Shown here: positions 33,901-47,362 of the stretch, in pieces
Layout: every line of letters begins with the position of its first letter
Numbering within the stretch: the first letter of the stretch is position 1
Assembly: GCA_964023205.1 (NCBI GenBank)
Contig: OZ026843.1
Location: 10,335,093 to 10,399,092, forward strand
Length of the DNA stretch: 64,000 nucleotides
DNA from: Lutraria lutraria
Lineage: Eukaryota > Mollusca > Bivalvia > Venerida > Mactridae
Reading direction: 5' to 3'
Notes under the pieces: model-generated
What the model saw: only the letters and a program-made list of their open reading frames with translations
Told to the model about the DNA's origin: nothing
Database searches by the model: none
Program-made: the position numbers and the translations under genes

Positions 33901-34770
33901 AGGTATAAAACTAAAAAAAGAATAAAATGTTTTTTCATTGTAATAATTTTTGTTTATTCACAGTGTAAAAGAAGAAAAAATATGCATAAAAATTAATTCA
34001 AGTTTTTTTTGCACTGCACTTGGATAGCATCAATTTGTTACATTTTGGAATCTATCAATAATTATATGGGTACACTTTGAGTTTATTTGTACCCAGTAGT
34101 TGTAATTATCATATTATCAAAAGTAGAATATAAGTCTTAACAAGGACTTGGTGTAATTATTCATTTTGTGTCTGGTTACATTGCCTTCATAGTCTTCTAT
34201 ATTGTACTTGTTATTTCTGTGATAGTATTATACCCTCTTATTAAGCTAATACACAACATTATTGTTTCTGCGTAATACAACAATTTTAGACCTTTTAGGC
34301 TTCATTATCTGATAAGTAAACAAAAATTTACCAGGGTAATTAGTTCTCCAAAAAATGACCCCCACCTAAAAAAAATATATATTTTAACACTTCATGATAA
34401 TAATTCTCTCAGCATTACAAGGAGGGGTATTTTATTGTACCATTATAAATATTACATACAATATGATTTGATCACAGAATCCATTTGTAAATTCAACGCA
34501 AATAAAACAGAATTGTGGGAAAATACAACAGATTTTTGTCACGCGCTCAACACATAAATTTCTGAACATAAATTTGAAGTAACAAAATAAATTCTGAAAA
34601 AAATATTCATTACTGTTGCTGACATGTCTGTATAAATCAAGCTAATGATTGTAACATAATCAATATTCACAGATCCTGTACTTAGTGCATATCCTGATAC
34701 AGTTGATGAGCTAACAGGATGGTACGAACACTCAAGTTTCTCTGTAGATAAATACAGTTAAGCATCAGAT
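33901..34770. other. AT-rich sequence, no gene seen
   Basis: No feature recognised. Confidence 0.5.
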
Positions 34771-34971
34771 CCTGTGGAATCATTAATTTACGTTGGGGAT
34801 TTAATTTTGTGGATTTTGTGGTTCGGCTCATCCACGATATCAAATCACCTCAAATGTAGAGGTAAGGCTTTCTTTCATAAATCAAATTCCACGAAATTGT
34901 GTCTCCACGAAATAGCTATTTTAGTAAAAACCACAAAATTGAGCCCAACGAAAATAAATGAAAATACAGTA
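34771..34971 (+). mobile_element. MITE, CTGTGGAATCA family, copy 2
   Basis: Starts CCTGTGGAATCATTAATTTA and ends AAATGAAAATACAGTA. Shares GTTGGGGATTTAATTTTGTG, GGCTCATCCACGA, CCACGAAATAGCTATTTTAG and ATTGAGCCCAACGAAAATAA with the copy at 3490. A 99-codon open frame that runs through it is an artefact. Confidence 0.8.
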
Positions 34972-37167
34972 GATAAAATTGTCATTGGAAGAGATGAGTA
35001 TCTTATAATTCTATCAGACAGGGGAAAAAATAGCCTTACTATTGTGAATGCACTTAACCCATTTATGCATTAATGCATCCTGGTAGGAAGTTAATTAATT
35101 GGATAGATAGATTGATGTAAAGTTTAGATGCTTAGTGGGTTGGGAGTTATCCAACTAATGCATTTTCCTTCCATCTAGTATTTCCCAACACATGAATTAG
35201 TATTGTATCTACATAATTGGTTAGTCTCAACAGTCCCAATTGGTATTTGTTTATCTTTACAAGATAATAGAATAAAAGCTATCTTGATTCTTCTATAAAA
35301 CTTTTAATAAGGCGAGACTGGAGAAACTAAAGGCATTGAATTATTGTACTTACATGAGTCATCTCCCTTTATTTCTTTCTAATTCAATTTTAATACTGAA
35401 ACTTCTATCCTCATACTAGATAATTTTTTCATTTTTGTTTTTATGACTAACAATTTAGAAAAATATTTTTTTTAGGAATTTTTTGGTTTTTGACTAATTT
35501 TGTTGACTAAATCTGTTCACTAGAAAACTGTTAGAACTAATCTTGGAGTCTTATTTAGACACGGCGTTCTCTAATAATATTAGCTTTTATCCTAATGGAA
35601 ATCCCATGGTAAAAGATGGTTAATTTTTTGTGATCATTGATAAAAATCTTGTGTCCCTCATTAGGGAAGATAAAACTGAAGTATTTAACAAGACTGAGAT
35701 AATGATTGTGGTGAGATTCCTGTATTCCTCTCTGTGTGTGTATGTGTACACCGATGTGATCGTTTAATCTAGAATGGCAGCACTAAGCAAATAAAGTTTT
35801 TCTGTTGTTCAATGACAATAAAATCTGAACATGGAAAATGCAATATAAAACTGAAGTGTGAACAAGCATTAAAATGCAAATGATTAAGATCTTCCACATG
35901 TTCTCTCTATGAGAAAAATCCACATTAATACAATGGTTCAGCACTTTTAGTACTCTGGCAATTTCACTTGGACTAGCTAAATTATCAATTTTTCAATGAA
36001 ATCATTACATTGTACTTATATGAACTTGGTCTAGATTTGTATCTTGCTTATATAAGGTTAAGTTAGGTAAATGTGAAAGCAGCCTGTCATCAAAATAGTT
36101 TTCATTGAATAATATTATGTTTAGTTAAAGAATTTTGTCATATTATGGCAACTTTCTGGGCAGTGTCTAACAGTTAGTAATGCAGTCACACTTGATGAGC
36201 AAAATTTGAAATTAAACAATTACTTATCACTTTTTTTTTTTAAATTGGAGAAAATCAACACAGTATTCGGAAGATTTGAAAATTAAAAAATATTCCATAG
36301 AAAAGTGATATAATCAGTGTCTTAATATTTATACCAACATTACATGGTATGAAATAGAGTGAAGTTTGAATTAAACCCTCATTATCCTGCGTAATCCAAA
36401 ACATTCTTTCACTCCTGATATTTTCCCTGTATATTTTTATGTAAATTTAACCCATTTATCCAAATTGTGTGATCTGAAAGAGTGATAACTTAAATTTCCC
36501 TAAAATCATTCAAACAGAATATTTTCACCTTTAATCCGAAATCGTCAATAAACTCAGATCGAAGACTTGGATCAAACTGATTTACCAATGTAAGTCCTGT
36601 CATTTAGGATGTTCGAGCTTCTATTGCATTTTTTATTAGCTCACTTACTTGTCTAACATTACTAGCAAAATTTTCTAGTTAGCTGTAAAGAATAAAATTT
36701 GTACAAATTCTTCATACAAACACCTCGAGTGAAATTATTAATTCTTGCCATTTGTTGAAGCCCTGTATTGCGATATTGTCAGGTTTCTAATGCCTCAAGT
36801 TAGTTTTTTATTTGCAGAGGATTCTGACTTGGAAAAAATGTTTGTTTTAATCTTAAAATACTGCCCATTTGGTCAATTACTTCCGTCTTTATGCTTCTAT
36901 CTGCCTACTGGCCACTCTTAGAAAATCTACCTTGTCCACAATATGTTTCTTAAAAGAACAACTTGTCAACATTTATGATTGTAAGTTCTGGTCCTGTGTC
37001 AGTTAAAACAGTAATTCAGATAGTCTTCTGATGGGCACTAATTGAACGAGTGGAAATTAGCATTAACTGAATAGCTTGTGATCAATTCCTAGTGCAATTT
37101 GCTGTTCAAATTTGCTGCATTTCATTGCGTCTATGAGATTGAATGTGTCTAAATTAGATTTTGAGAA
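34972..37167. other. AT-rich sequence, no gene seen
   Basis: No gene or recognisable repeat over about 2.2 kb. Confidence 0.5.
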
Positions 37168-37249
37168 CCAATCGCTTCATTGCGGAAACGTTGTGAAATG
37201 AGATATCACTTGATTGAATTTCGTTCACAACGCTTCTAGAAATGATTGG
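37168..37249. repeat. 82-bp imperfect hairpin
   Basis: CCAATC...ACGTTGTGAA on the left pairs with TTCACAACG...GATTGG on the right, with mismatches and small bulges between. The size and imperfect pairing resemble a microRNA precursor, but there is no evidence of expression and no second copy in the window. Confidence 0.5.
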
Positions 37250-37530
37250 AAAAAAAAGTTATAGACATGGGTGGTTGAAAAGTATTATCCTACGTGTTTA
37301 TCAAGCATTAACAATACATTTTGTGTTTAGTTTATTTTATCACTGAGGTTAAACAGGAATTTAATCCACCATAGTCTGTGTCTATGTACCCAGTATGGTG
37401 TCCGAGAAACTCTTTATTTCTATTTTTTCAAAAGCTGACAAAAAAAAAACAGCCGGGAAAATATCTAAACAGATTTGACTTGACCACAGCTTACAAAGAC
37501 CTACTAATTAAGTTTTTATCTCAACAAACC

Positions 37531-37657
37531 ATCAAATCTGTGAACAAAGACATAATATGGCCTTCATTAACAGGTGGTCCTAATTGGGAGGTTATTTTGT
37601 TATTCAATCATTGATGGTTTTTAAAAAAGACCTTTATTCCATGGGTGGCCTTTATTA
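37531..37657 (+). mobile_element. Pogo/Tigger-like MITE (CAGTCAAACCTG family), right end lost
   Basis: ATCAAATCTGTGAACAAAGA marks the left end. The internal CATTAACAGGTGGTCC, GGAGGTTATTTTGTTATTCA and GGGTGGCCTTTATTA match the family. The right TIR is absent: sequence passes directly into the hairpin-ended element starting at 37658. Confidence 0.75.
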
Positions 37658-37963
37658 TACCCCCGTAAACGAAGTTTGAGAGGGGGAATATTGGAGTCAA
37701 TCTGTCGGTCAGTTGTTCGGTCGGTCCGTCTGTCTGCATAAAATTTGTGGAGCGAACTACTTCCACATTTTTTAAGCTATTGCAATGAAACTTGGCATAT
37801 GTTATCACCATCAAGTGTAGATGAGCAAGACACAATTTTCATGCCCAGCGATGCACTCATTGCAGAGTTATGTCCCCCTGAACTTAGCCGTATATTGTAC
37901 TATTGCAGTATTAGTGTCAAAGCGGCGGCGGGGGTATTAGTCACCTCTGTGACAGCTCTAGTT
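37658..37963 (+). mobile_element. Hairpin-ended (Helitron-like?) short element
   Basis: Starts TACCCCCGTAAACGAAGTTT followed by GAGAGGGGGAATATTGG, an imperfect CCCCC/GGGGG hairpin. It continues with a GTCGGTCAGTTGTTCGGTCG stretch and TGCAATGAAACTTGGCATAT. It ends with hairpin GTCAC-CTCT-GTGAC (37940-37953), AGCT and CTAGTT. A hairpin a few bases before a CTAG|T terminus fits the CTRR|T rule of Helitrons, and the end resembles those at 23583 and 61644. No coding capacity. Confidence 0.6.
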
Positions 37964-39974
37964 TGGAGGTGGCTGCTGGCACAAGTTATACTGTACCTAA
38001 ATTCAACATTTAGAGAACATCACATTTTCTACCGATGTTTTCACATGTTTTTTTTGCTACAAAAAAATAGGATTCTCCATTAGGTAATAATGTAGTACTC
38101 TGATTAAGGTATTTTGTTTCATGTGGGAATTGAGATTTTGTATTTTGAGTATTTGGTGTCTCTGTAATAGCATTAACCAGGCTTGTTAGCAAAAAACTAA
38201 CTTGTTTCTCCAGGCTAACTATTACAATTACATTTTTCTCTTTGAAGTAAGTGGAAAAGAGATGAATGCATAATTAAAATACCCAAAGGAGATGCTATGG
38301 AAAGACAGTGAGGCATGTGTGAATGTCTAAACTGTAACTATGTTGACAGTGTTGGACGAAAATAAGACTCTGGTTTCATTATTAATCTGATCAGTCCATT
38401 TGATGTTGTTGTTTTGTTTCAAGTTTCAGCAGTTTTCATGACATTTCTGAATAAAAGAACTATATGGTTCTTCCCTCTCCTGAAGTACTTTCTGGGACTT
38501 TTAGCTATAACCCTTCTTATAATATATTATCTTAGTATGTGATGTCTAGGACAAATTAATGTTGTTTGATGTTGTTGCTTAAAGGGACTTAGATTCAAGT
38601 ATTTTTCAAAATTTATAATGGATCCTATTTTTATTAAGGGGGGGGGGGGGGGGGGTGAAAAGGACTTGTATGTTTTTTGTTGTATATTATGATGATCATT
38701 ATAAGAATTAATAAATTGTATAGTACGCAGAAAGAAGTAAAATCAAATATACCTATAACGTTTTTATCTACAATAAACGAAAGATTCGTCTATGAAAAGA
38801 CCATCGGATATACATGACCACTAGACCTTGTGGTAGGAGTGTCCAGAAGAATATGATGATAATCACCTGACTGTGCAAGTGCTTGATACGGTTGAGTGAA
38901 TTGTTTTTTAAAGCAACAGTCTCCAGGTATAGGTCCAGGAAGGAATGCTCCTACAGAGGCTTTATGAAAATAATGATTGTTGATGTCTGTCTGGAATAAG
39001 TCCCTTTTATTAACGATCTGCCAAGTGACTAATTTTTTAACTAATACAGTTAAGTTATCATCTTGGATGAAGTCATGCTTTATTGTATAATATGAAAATT
39101 AGGTACAATCATTATTCACTTATATCATTTAGATAAGTAATTTGTATCTATGGCCTTTATTTCATAGAAACTTTCTGGACACTTTCGTAAGGGTTGGCAA
39201 GGGATGCATGTATCCAGCTACTTGATCAATACAGCCAAAGAAAAGGTGTGCATTGTTTTCTGATGTTTGTATCAAGGAAAATATGACAAGCAATACGGGG
39301 CCAATGTAGTTTGTACCTTAAAGTACAGAATCTTGCTGAAGAAAGGAGTAAACAAACTGAACCCTTTTTTGACCCCACACAGCCCCTGGACAAGCGAGTA
39401 AATGACCATATAGTTGTCACATGCTTCTATGCTGACAATCACCTGATTTTTGCCATTGTTGATAATTAATTGTCTGGAATGACTCAGGCTGATATCTGAT
39501 TATCACTGGAAATTGTTCGGACTTGTAATCCTGTCTCCTGTGGTTTGTAATTTCTAATTTTATTCTACTAGCTGTTCTCCTGTTGTCTGAACAAACATAT
39601 AAGTGTGTTTGACTCCCTGTGGCCTGAAATTTGCATGTCTGACCAGCGGTCAGTGTTGGTGTAACTTGATGACATCTATTTCGGGTCAATTAACTGTTTG
39701 AATAATACATGAGAGGTCATTGTTTGTTGTTTGTCTGATTGTTTTAATTCTATGGAGAAGTTGGCTGAATAATTTCATACAATAATGTGTTGTTTAGAAG
39801 TAAGATATTATACACTTAATTCAGCACTGCATGTTTATAAGGACTTGGTTATACTCATTTTGCATGACATGAAACACTTCATAGTTTTATGAGTTACTTG
39901 TTAGAACTAATTTTCAGAATTCATTTATAACAACAGCAGTTATGGATAACATAAAAGAAACATTAAACAAAATT
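37964..39974. other. AT-rich sequence, no gene seen
   Basis: Contains a run of 18 G at 38638-38655. Open frames at 39226-39420 and 39417-39689 (minus) show no domain. Confidence 0.5.
38638..38655 (+). repeat. (G)18 homopolymer
   Basis: Eighteen consecutive G preceded by TATTAA. The length may include sequencing error. Confidence 0.95.
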
Positions 39975-40050
39975 CGAGGGTTTAATGCAACAGTGTCGTA
40001 ACTCATATGGAAATAAGAACAAGTTACGACAGTGTTGCGCCAAGCCTTCG
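39975..40050 (-). mobile_element. 76-bp palindromic element, copy 4 (reverse)
   Basis: The spacer reads in the opposite direction (CATATGGAAATAAGAACAAG). Same length of 76 bp; end mutated to CCTTCG. Flanks AATT/AAAT match at three of four positions. Confidence 0.9.
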
Positions 40051-40053
40051 AAA

Positions 40054-41000
40054 TACTGTTTGAATGCAATATTATTCAGCTTCTGAAAACATAGAGAGGA
40101 TTATTTTGGTGCATTTCTTGTATTGGAAGATTTGCTATTAGCTGAAACTGTTTTCTCATCAGCAGAAGGAATTCCGATGCCCTTATTTGATTACAATAAG
40201 TTTGTCTGAGTTTAGATATAGACCTTTTAGCCTTCAATTCAGATTTATAGAACGAATAATATCATATAAGTTAGATAAGCTAATTCTTGTTCTTTGGTTG
40301 TCTGGGATGTCTATACTTTATGAAGAAAAGTTATGTTTATGGCTGTAACTGATGGAAATGTATTGGTGACTCAACTGTTTGGTACATCATGCCAAAATGT
40401 GGATGTATGACATGTTCAATTGTTGAGCTATGATGTAGTTATTACTCTTTTACACATACTGAGCTGTTATATTGTCTTTTAAGGGAATTGGACGATATAT
40501 AGTATACATGCAGTTTGGTACACTGGCTTCATCAGAAAAAGTACAGTCAGCAAGTTTTCAGAATTAAAGTACTGTACAGACATTCTTCGAAATAGCAAAG
40601 TCATATTTTGTTAAAAGCGCAAGCTGAAAATTGAATATTTTGTTTTTATATGATAGCTCTGCGGTACACAAGTAATAATAGACACAGAAATTAACAACAA
40701 ATCAGTGGAATGATTTTGAGTTAGTTTTGATGTTTCTCTTTCATGTTGTTTGTGTAAAATTAAAAGTGCCAATAAAACAAATACAAGTTTTTTCCCTCTC
40801 AATACAAAACAAATATTTGTTTAATCCCAGCAATATACCAAAATGCCACTAAACCACAAGAGCGCAAGAGAGTTGTTTTCTCTTTTGAATTATTTTGGTA
40901 TTTTTTTTAATGAAGATACCTTATTTTATTCTGACCTTAGATGTGAGGTACATCTGAAGCAGTATGGTATATAATATTTATAAATTGGTTGTAATATTGA
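40054..41000. other. AT-rich sequence, no gene seen
   Basis: No feature recognised. Confidence 0.5.
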
Positions 41001-41002
41001 CA

Positions 41003-41420
41003 GCCTGATCAGCTCAGTTATTGGTAGAGCATCTGACTTGCAAGCAGAACGTTGTGGGTTGGTTTGTTTGTTTTGTTTCATCGGGTTTAACGCCATTTTC
41101 AACATTATTTCAGTCATATCGTGGCAGGCAGTTGTCCTAATCAGCTTTCATGGACTTCATTTAGGCCTTAACCAGTACTAACCACATTCTATCCGTAAGC
41201 TTCTACCAAGCTATCCCACATAATTCAGAGGTGGAGGACAATTTAACATAGGATGTAATATCTTCAGTCAAATTTGTCACAGACAGTGTGAGCATCGCCC
41301 GGGGTTCGAACTCATAACCTCTTGATCAGTAGACAAAAGCTCTAACCACTGAGCTGACCGGGTGGGCGTTTGTGGGTTGGAGCCCCGCATCAAATATGAC
41401 TCAAAACATCTTTTTGTGTA
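41003..41420 (+). mobile_element. tRNA-like SINE interrupted by a second SINE
   Basis: The head reads GATCAGCTCAGTTATTGGTA then GAGCATCTGACTTGCAAGCA and resumes after the insertion with GTGGGTTGGAGCCCCGCATC. Joined conceptually it is a tRNA-like head with A box, anticodon-like loop CTTGCAA and a B box with one change (GGTTGGAGCCC). The body after 41390 is short, and the element could also be a tRNA pseudogene. Confidence 0.7.
41063..41366 (-). mobile_element. tRNA-derived SINE nested in another SINE
   Basis: On the minus strand: A box TCAGCTCAGTGGTTAGAGC (41339-41357), B box GAGTTCGAACCCC (41301-41313), a body, and a tail reading GACTGAAATAATGTTGAAAA then TGGCGTTAAACCCGATGAAA and CAAAACAAACAAA. 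It is flanked by CGTTGTGGGTTGG (41050-41062) and CGTTTGTGGGTTGG (41367-41380), a target duplication of 13-14 bp with one inserted T. Complete head-to-tail structure of about 304 bp. Confidence 0.9.
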
Positions 41421-43148
41421 TAGTTTTCTTGGAAAAAAAGACCTTTGATACAAAGTGTATGACTTACCATTGAAGCTGTTTGATGTAATTCATGGTGACA
41501 ATAAGATTGTACTGTATGATTTAGCCTTATTATTTGTGGACACAGTAAGAGGGAATATCATTTCAATGGACACTTGTCATTGTTAGTATCCTTACTTCAA
41601 GTGCTCATGCCGAGTGCTTGAAGCAACATATGTGTGCAATATCTCATCATTTTCTCATTATAAGGCACATTACATGGATCACAGAAGATTCACTCAAGAT
41701 TCTAGTGTCATCAACAAAGTGTGATTAGGTACTAAGCTTTTTCATTAAATGCTGCATGTTTCATCCTCGGAGCAAACTCCGTCGTAAGATTTGCATTACT
41801 ATAGGAGCCAAATGAGTTTACACTAATAGGGACACGAAGGAATGGTTGGATTTTTCTCCCAACTCGTTAGATCCCTTTAGAATCAATAGAGCTTGATTCA
41901 CGTACTAATCAATCACGTCGTGTAATTCCTAAAGTTGCTTTGTCACATTGTCACATTGTCGCTGTTTGTTGTGGAATTTTTTTCCTCTCTTTTAGATTCC
42001 TTATTTTTTTTTGGTATTAATTCGAACAACCACAGTCCATCCCTCAACTTACTAGAAATGGGTCAATTAAGAGTTTTGTAACTTAATTTACCTTAGTAGA
42101 ATACACGTTAATTCTGAGTAATGGGTTTTATCGTGGTCTTGTGTACCAAGGTTATGTTTTATTTGGCTGAAATAATTTTTACAACCTATTGTGTGAGTAC
42201 TATAGTTTATACATTAATACTTTTAAGAAATAGACATGACATAGTCTTACATCAACTGAACAAAAAGTATGATAAAAGGCTGAAGTATTTACTGTGATCT
42301 TAATGTAATCACTTATCTCTACTAATTTTATGTCTGAAACCTTCAGTGTTGCAGAGATGCTCAGGTCTAAAACAGAAATTATTTGATCAACCCTAACTGA
42401 CACTACCTGACCCTAGAGAGTACCTGTATTGATTGACACTATTGTATATCATTTAAATCTAACAGATGTATAATATTTCAAAAGCTGCATTAATGTAAAC
42501 AAGACTTGTTCATGATGCTTGCATGATGTTGTTACTTCTCCCTGTATTAAATATGGGTCTAGATCTGTCAAGCCATTTGAATAGAAATCAATGGTTGAAT
42601 ATTTAGATAATTTTAATCCTATCCAGAAGATGTAAATTTCGCTGTTTTAGGTCAATACATCAAAAACCATTTTGCATTTTGGTTTCAATCTCCATAGATT
42701 TTCTATCTGCATATTATCTATAACAAAACAGCATACTTTACTCAGAAGATGCAGATTATTTTTATACTTAAGTGCTGTCATAAAATTTGTTAAACATTTC
42801 TAGTTGTTTAAATTGTATAATGTTCGATAAGAGAAGAGTTTTTCTATTGATTTCCTAAGTGATCAAGTTTTGTTTGTGAAGATTTATGGTTCTAGCAGGA
42901 AATATGTATTTTGTACAAATATGGATAAAAGTCTGAAAGTATCCTGTTAGGTTGCATTCATTATAAACTACTTGTTTGACTGTGGTAGTCAATGCAATAT
43001 TTAAATGGAAGAAAAAGAATCAAAAACGGTTACTGGAAATTTGAGTATCGCCACTTAGTTAATTGTTGACTGCTTTGATAAAAATATACATATTATAGAA
43101 GTGTTCATAGATTTAATATGATACCACTCCATGGTGACACCTTGATAA
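41421..43148. other. AT-rich sequence, no gene seen
   Basis: No gene or mobile element recognised. Confidence 0.5.
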
Positions 43149-43348
43149 ATCAAAGTACTGAAAATACTAATGAAAACTGAACTTTCAAGTTTGAGACAAT
43201 TTCATAGACTTGTACAGCATCATCAAATGGGCACTAGTTAAACAATTGCATGGCAGATGTAGAAAAAGTACTACTTTGGTCCACATCAAAATTCATGCGT
43301 GCTTGAAGTGGGTGACGGCTATGTAATGCTGAACTATCATTCAGTTTC
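43149..43348 (+). mobile_element. MITE-like repeat, ATCAAAGTACTG family
   Basis: Starts ATCAAAGTACTGAAAATACT and ends GCTGAACTATCATTCAGTTT plus C; it is about 40 bp longer than the 27712 copy through its middle section. Confidence 0.8.
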
Positions 43349-46300
43349 AATTAAAAAGGACAATACTCTATATTGGCATGTCAAGAAAGATCTTCGAAGT
43401 TCTCCAAGCAAGGTGTTGCTCATTACTTAGAGAAAAAAGATTTCTTGTTTCTGTTGTGATTTGAAAGGGAGTGCCTAGCGAATGAACGTGATAGTACATT
43501 CAGTCTTGTCTGTAAAGACAACTGTTTCTCTAGGATTTCCTTCTTGTATAAACCTACTACCCCACATACTGTTTGTGATGGCCTGAAAATTCATAGGAAA
43601 TTCAAGTGTGAAACAAATTATCTTATATGTAATATCTTCCACTTCTGAAAAATATTCTGACTTTACAGTCTAATATTTTCACGTTTTTAAACTGAATACT
43701 TGTAAAAAAGATTTATGTGACAATTCCTTTTTTTCCAGTTCTTTACAATTATCGTAAAAAGTGACATATATAACTAAATTTTTAAAAATTGACAAACATG
43801 TTCAAGTTTATCTTTAATTTAGTCTCTCTCGCATTCTCTACTAAAAAAGAGCAATAATGTTGAAGCATCGATCAACTTTATGATTGTATGTTTGAGATAG
43901 ATACAATTATTACATGTTGTGTGTTATAATTATGTTACATAATTTGGAAGATTTCTGTAGATGAGACACTGAAGACATAAAGTTATGATGAATGAATACA
44001 TTAGGGAATTTTCGTCAGGATCAGGTTATTGCCAACATTTCATTGGTGGATGTGGTGGTTCCCTTAGACTCTATCTCTCCACGAGAGACCTGTTATCTGA
44101 TTAATGGGGGTCTTTTTGTTGATGACAGTTTTAGAAATAAGGGTCACCTTCGTTGAACCTTACATGATTTATTTTAGTTTTTTCATGGTTTTGATGGTTT
44201 CAAAATAATTGAGTTATGAAGATAACAGTGAATTTAAGTTTTTCTGTAAATTGTTCATTTTTTGGAAATCATTTTCCCTATGGAGAGAAATTGTTGACAT
44301 TCTTCATATTTTATATTGTGTCTTTTTTTGCTCCATTAGAAAGAGTTATTTTTGGATAAGGATGCTGCATTAATGCATCTGATCACAACTTCTTACCCTT
44401 GCTACAACATCCAAGGTCATTTGTCCCTCTCTTATTTCTAGTTAAAGTTCATTGGCTTAAATGTGGTGCGCGTAGAAACAGGTTAGTTGTTCATCCCGAA
44501 GAAATAATATTGATGTAAATCAGTAAAACACTTAAATAATCCTTGTGTGTCTTACTTACTTACTTACCTTATTCCTGTAACTATATATCTTTTTATTAAA
44601 ATTGTACTGTTAGTAAATCAATCTTGCCAAGCTTTTGACTCCATTTTGATATTTCAAAATGTGAAAATTTGTTACTTTTACTTAAAGGTGATAAGATTTT
44701 ATTTCTGCAATATCGATGAACTTAAAAGCTTTGCCAAAAATTTAATACTTTTTGTTCTGAGACAAGCAAATTGTTCAGACTTCATGAATTGTTTTCAGAT
44801 AAATTTCCAACTTTACTGCTAAACTCATTCTGTTTGTGTTAAATTGAACAGAAATTTTAAATAATTGAAACTTGAAGGCTGTGTTCCATGTTTGATTAAA
44901 ATTGCAATTTATGAGAACATCGATCTCTGGGAGTGGGATTTGTGGTGGATGACTTCTGTGAGTAGGAGGAGGGTTCCACGGATGGAAATGGTCATTAAAA
45001 CTGCTTAGTCATCAGTTTTAAGAGGTGCTACATCCTTCATGAGTGACTGTCAGAATGAGATACCTTCTCCTGACTGGAAATTATCATGTGAAATCCGCAA
45101 AGAAACCCTATTATTCAGCTTTGATCACAAAAACTTAACTCTGAGGGCTGCTTTAAGATTATTACTGTCAGTCTCAGAGCCTTAAGGAAGCTTTGAAGGA
45201 AAACCTTGGGTTGGGTCGGTGGGTTGGTGGTTCTTGTTCTACCGTTATGCCGGGTTCTCTCTGGAGCAGTGTTGCATATATTTGAAAAAATTTAGAAAAT
45301 GCAATATGGCATGAAGAATTTATATTTTTTTCAAAGACAGTATTAAAACATGAAATTGATATCAAAATGGAATATTTTATTTCGTAATCAATATAATGCA
45401 ATCTTAGAGCTAATTGTTTAAAGCACTTAGCTCTAAGTATCAGTGAGTTACTGAAAATAAACAATTTATAACTATAGCCTTAATATGCAATTTTAAGAAA
45501 CTTTACTAAGCCCGAATAGAAATTTATTTAGCCCGGAACAAGCTGAATATGGTGGTTAATTCAATGATTGGTAATATTCGTCTTGTTTATATAATTATAT
45601 TTATAAATCATTGAAATGGATTGTTTTAGCTTGTTTATTTGTTGTTTTTGTTTGCTAAATCATGATCTTATAGCCTAGAGTGTTGAATCAGAATGTGTTA
45701 ATAACAGGGAGAATATGAGAGTTTCAAGACCTCTAGTGGGAGCAACTAAGTAAAATTGGAGATTTGTGTACAAATGTGTTTTTCTTTGTGATCAATAAAT
45801 TGAGAACAATGAATGGTGTTCTGAAAGATAGGAAAAGTCTACTGTTTGCTTCATTACTCATGTTGGCTTAATAATAGCATTTATCACTATTACTCTAATC
45901 ATTATTAATTTTTCGGCCATTACATCTTATGATTTAACTGTTTCCAAAACTTGCAGCATTGTGGATATCAGTGATTTTTTTCGCTTATTTACTGCCTTAT
46001 ATGGGATGCGTTTCCCCTAGCAAAATTTCCTTCATTTTCCCCCTTAAATGGTCAAAATTTTTCCCTGACAAGAAGCGTTTTCCACATGATCATGTAAAAA
46101 GGAGAAAAAAATATAACAGTTTTCACACCATTGTTGCAAATTATAGTGTAGTAATGTTTATATTAGAAAATAAACGTTATTGAATATTCCCCATTTTGTT
46201 AAATTTCCCCTCTTGACGGGCATGGGTTACTACTAAGTTAGAAAAATTTAGAAAAAATCACTGGTGATAATCTCTTGGCATATTAAAGAACCTGCAAGTC

Positions 46301-47362
46301 ATAGAATCCTGTATGAACTCTAGTTCAATTTTTTTTCATGGACGGTCAATAAAGTGACTTGTTGTAATCATCAGTAATTGCTATTTAATGAATTGCTAAA
46401 TATGACCCCAAAAAAACAAACCAACGAAGAGGGCTTAAATTTAATATGAAGTAATAGAATATAAATATAATCATAAATACCGGTATCATTGTCTATCATT
46501 AATACTAGATGCTGACAATTACTGTTTGCTAATAGACTTTATAAACAAACCAAAAAGATTATTATTGTGACATTAAGGTTGAACTGGACCAAGCTATTGA
46601 TTATTTGTTTACTGTGATCTCTATATTTATATCCTTAACCAGCTCTATAAATACTCTATCTCTTTATTTTCTGTTTTTTCTCTTGCCTTAATGAGAATTA
46701 ATGGTCTCCTTTCCCCAAAAATATTACCAACTATGAACCTTGTTGTCAGCTGAAATGATATAGAGAGGGATGGAAATTGTCTAGAACTCTATTTGGAACT
46801 GTATTAATATTTTGTCGTATCCTATGATATCAAAGAAGGCTGTTGTGTTATTTGGGTGAACATGTTTGGGTGATTGTAATAATGTGTGCATACTGCTGAA
46901 TAAACTTAGATTCCTTCTGTTTGTGGTATATTTTTGATAGGATTTAGAATGTAAAGCTGTAATTCTTTCCAAAATGTTCAATGGGAACAGTCATTATTAG
47001 CAATAATTTTTAAATCAATCATTTTATCAATTTCAAACCTACAGAAATAATGTTTATGTTTAAATCCTGCTGTGTATACATATTATATTAGTTTAAACAA
47101 TTGAATTATTATTCATTATGATATTTCATGATAAGTATCATCCATCAGATGTTTTGTACTGTACTATAATTATCATCATGTTAGCTGCGATAAGTTGCTT
47201 GATATATAGAAATGGTCAACAAGAAAATGGTGGCTGTATGAATTCTTCTTTTCACTGGTCAATAGCTTGATAAACAGGTGCAGTATTTATTGCAATAAAA
47301 CACCATTTTTGAGCGTTCTGTTCAAATTTTTTGTTGCTTGATATTTGATCTTTGTAAATACC
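43349..47362. other. AT-rich sequence, no gene seen
   Basis: About 4 kb of AT-rich DNA. The open frames present (up to 96 codons) have no recognisable domain, signal peptide plus mature region, or exon-like borders that I trust. Confidence 0.5.

Noticed and set aside
34774..35073. 99-codon open frame
   Set aside because: Most of it lies in the CTGTGGAATCA-family MITE; no domain.
39226..39689. Two adjacent minus-strand open frames
   Set aside because: No recognisable domain or splice structure; lengths are within chance expectation for the window.
41003..41062. Possible functional tRNA gene with a TGC-like anticodon
   Set aside because: The head is split by an inserted SINE, the B box carries a change and the acceptor stem does not pair; it is SINE- or pseudogene-like.
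45174..45464. 96-codon minus-strand frame
   Set aside because: No domain, odd composition and no supporting signals.
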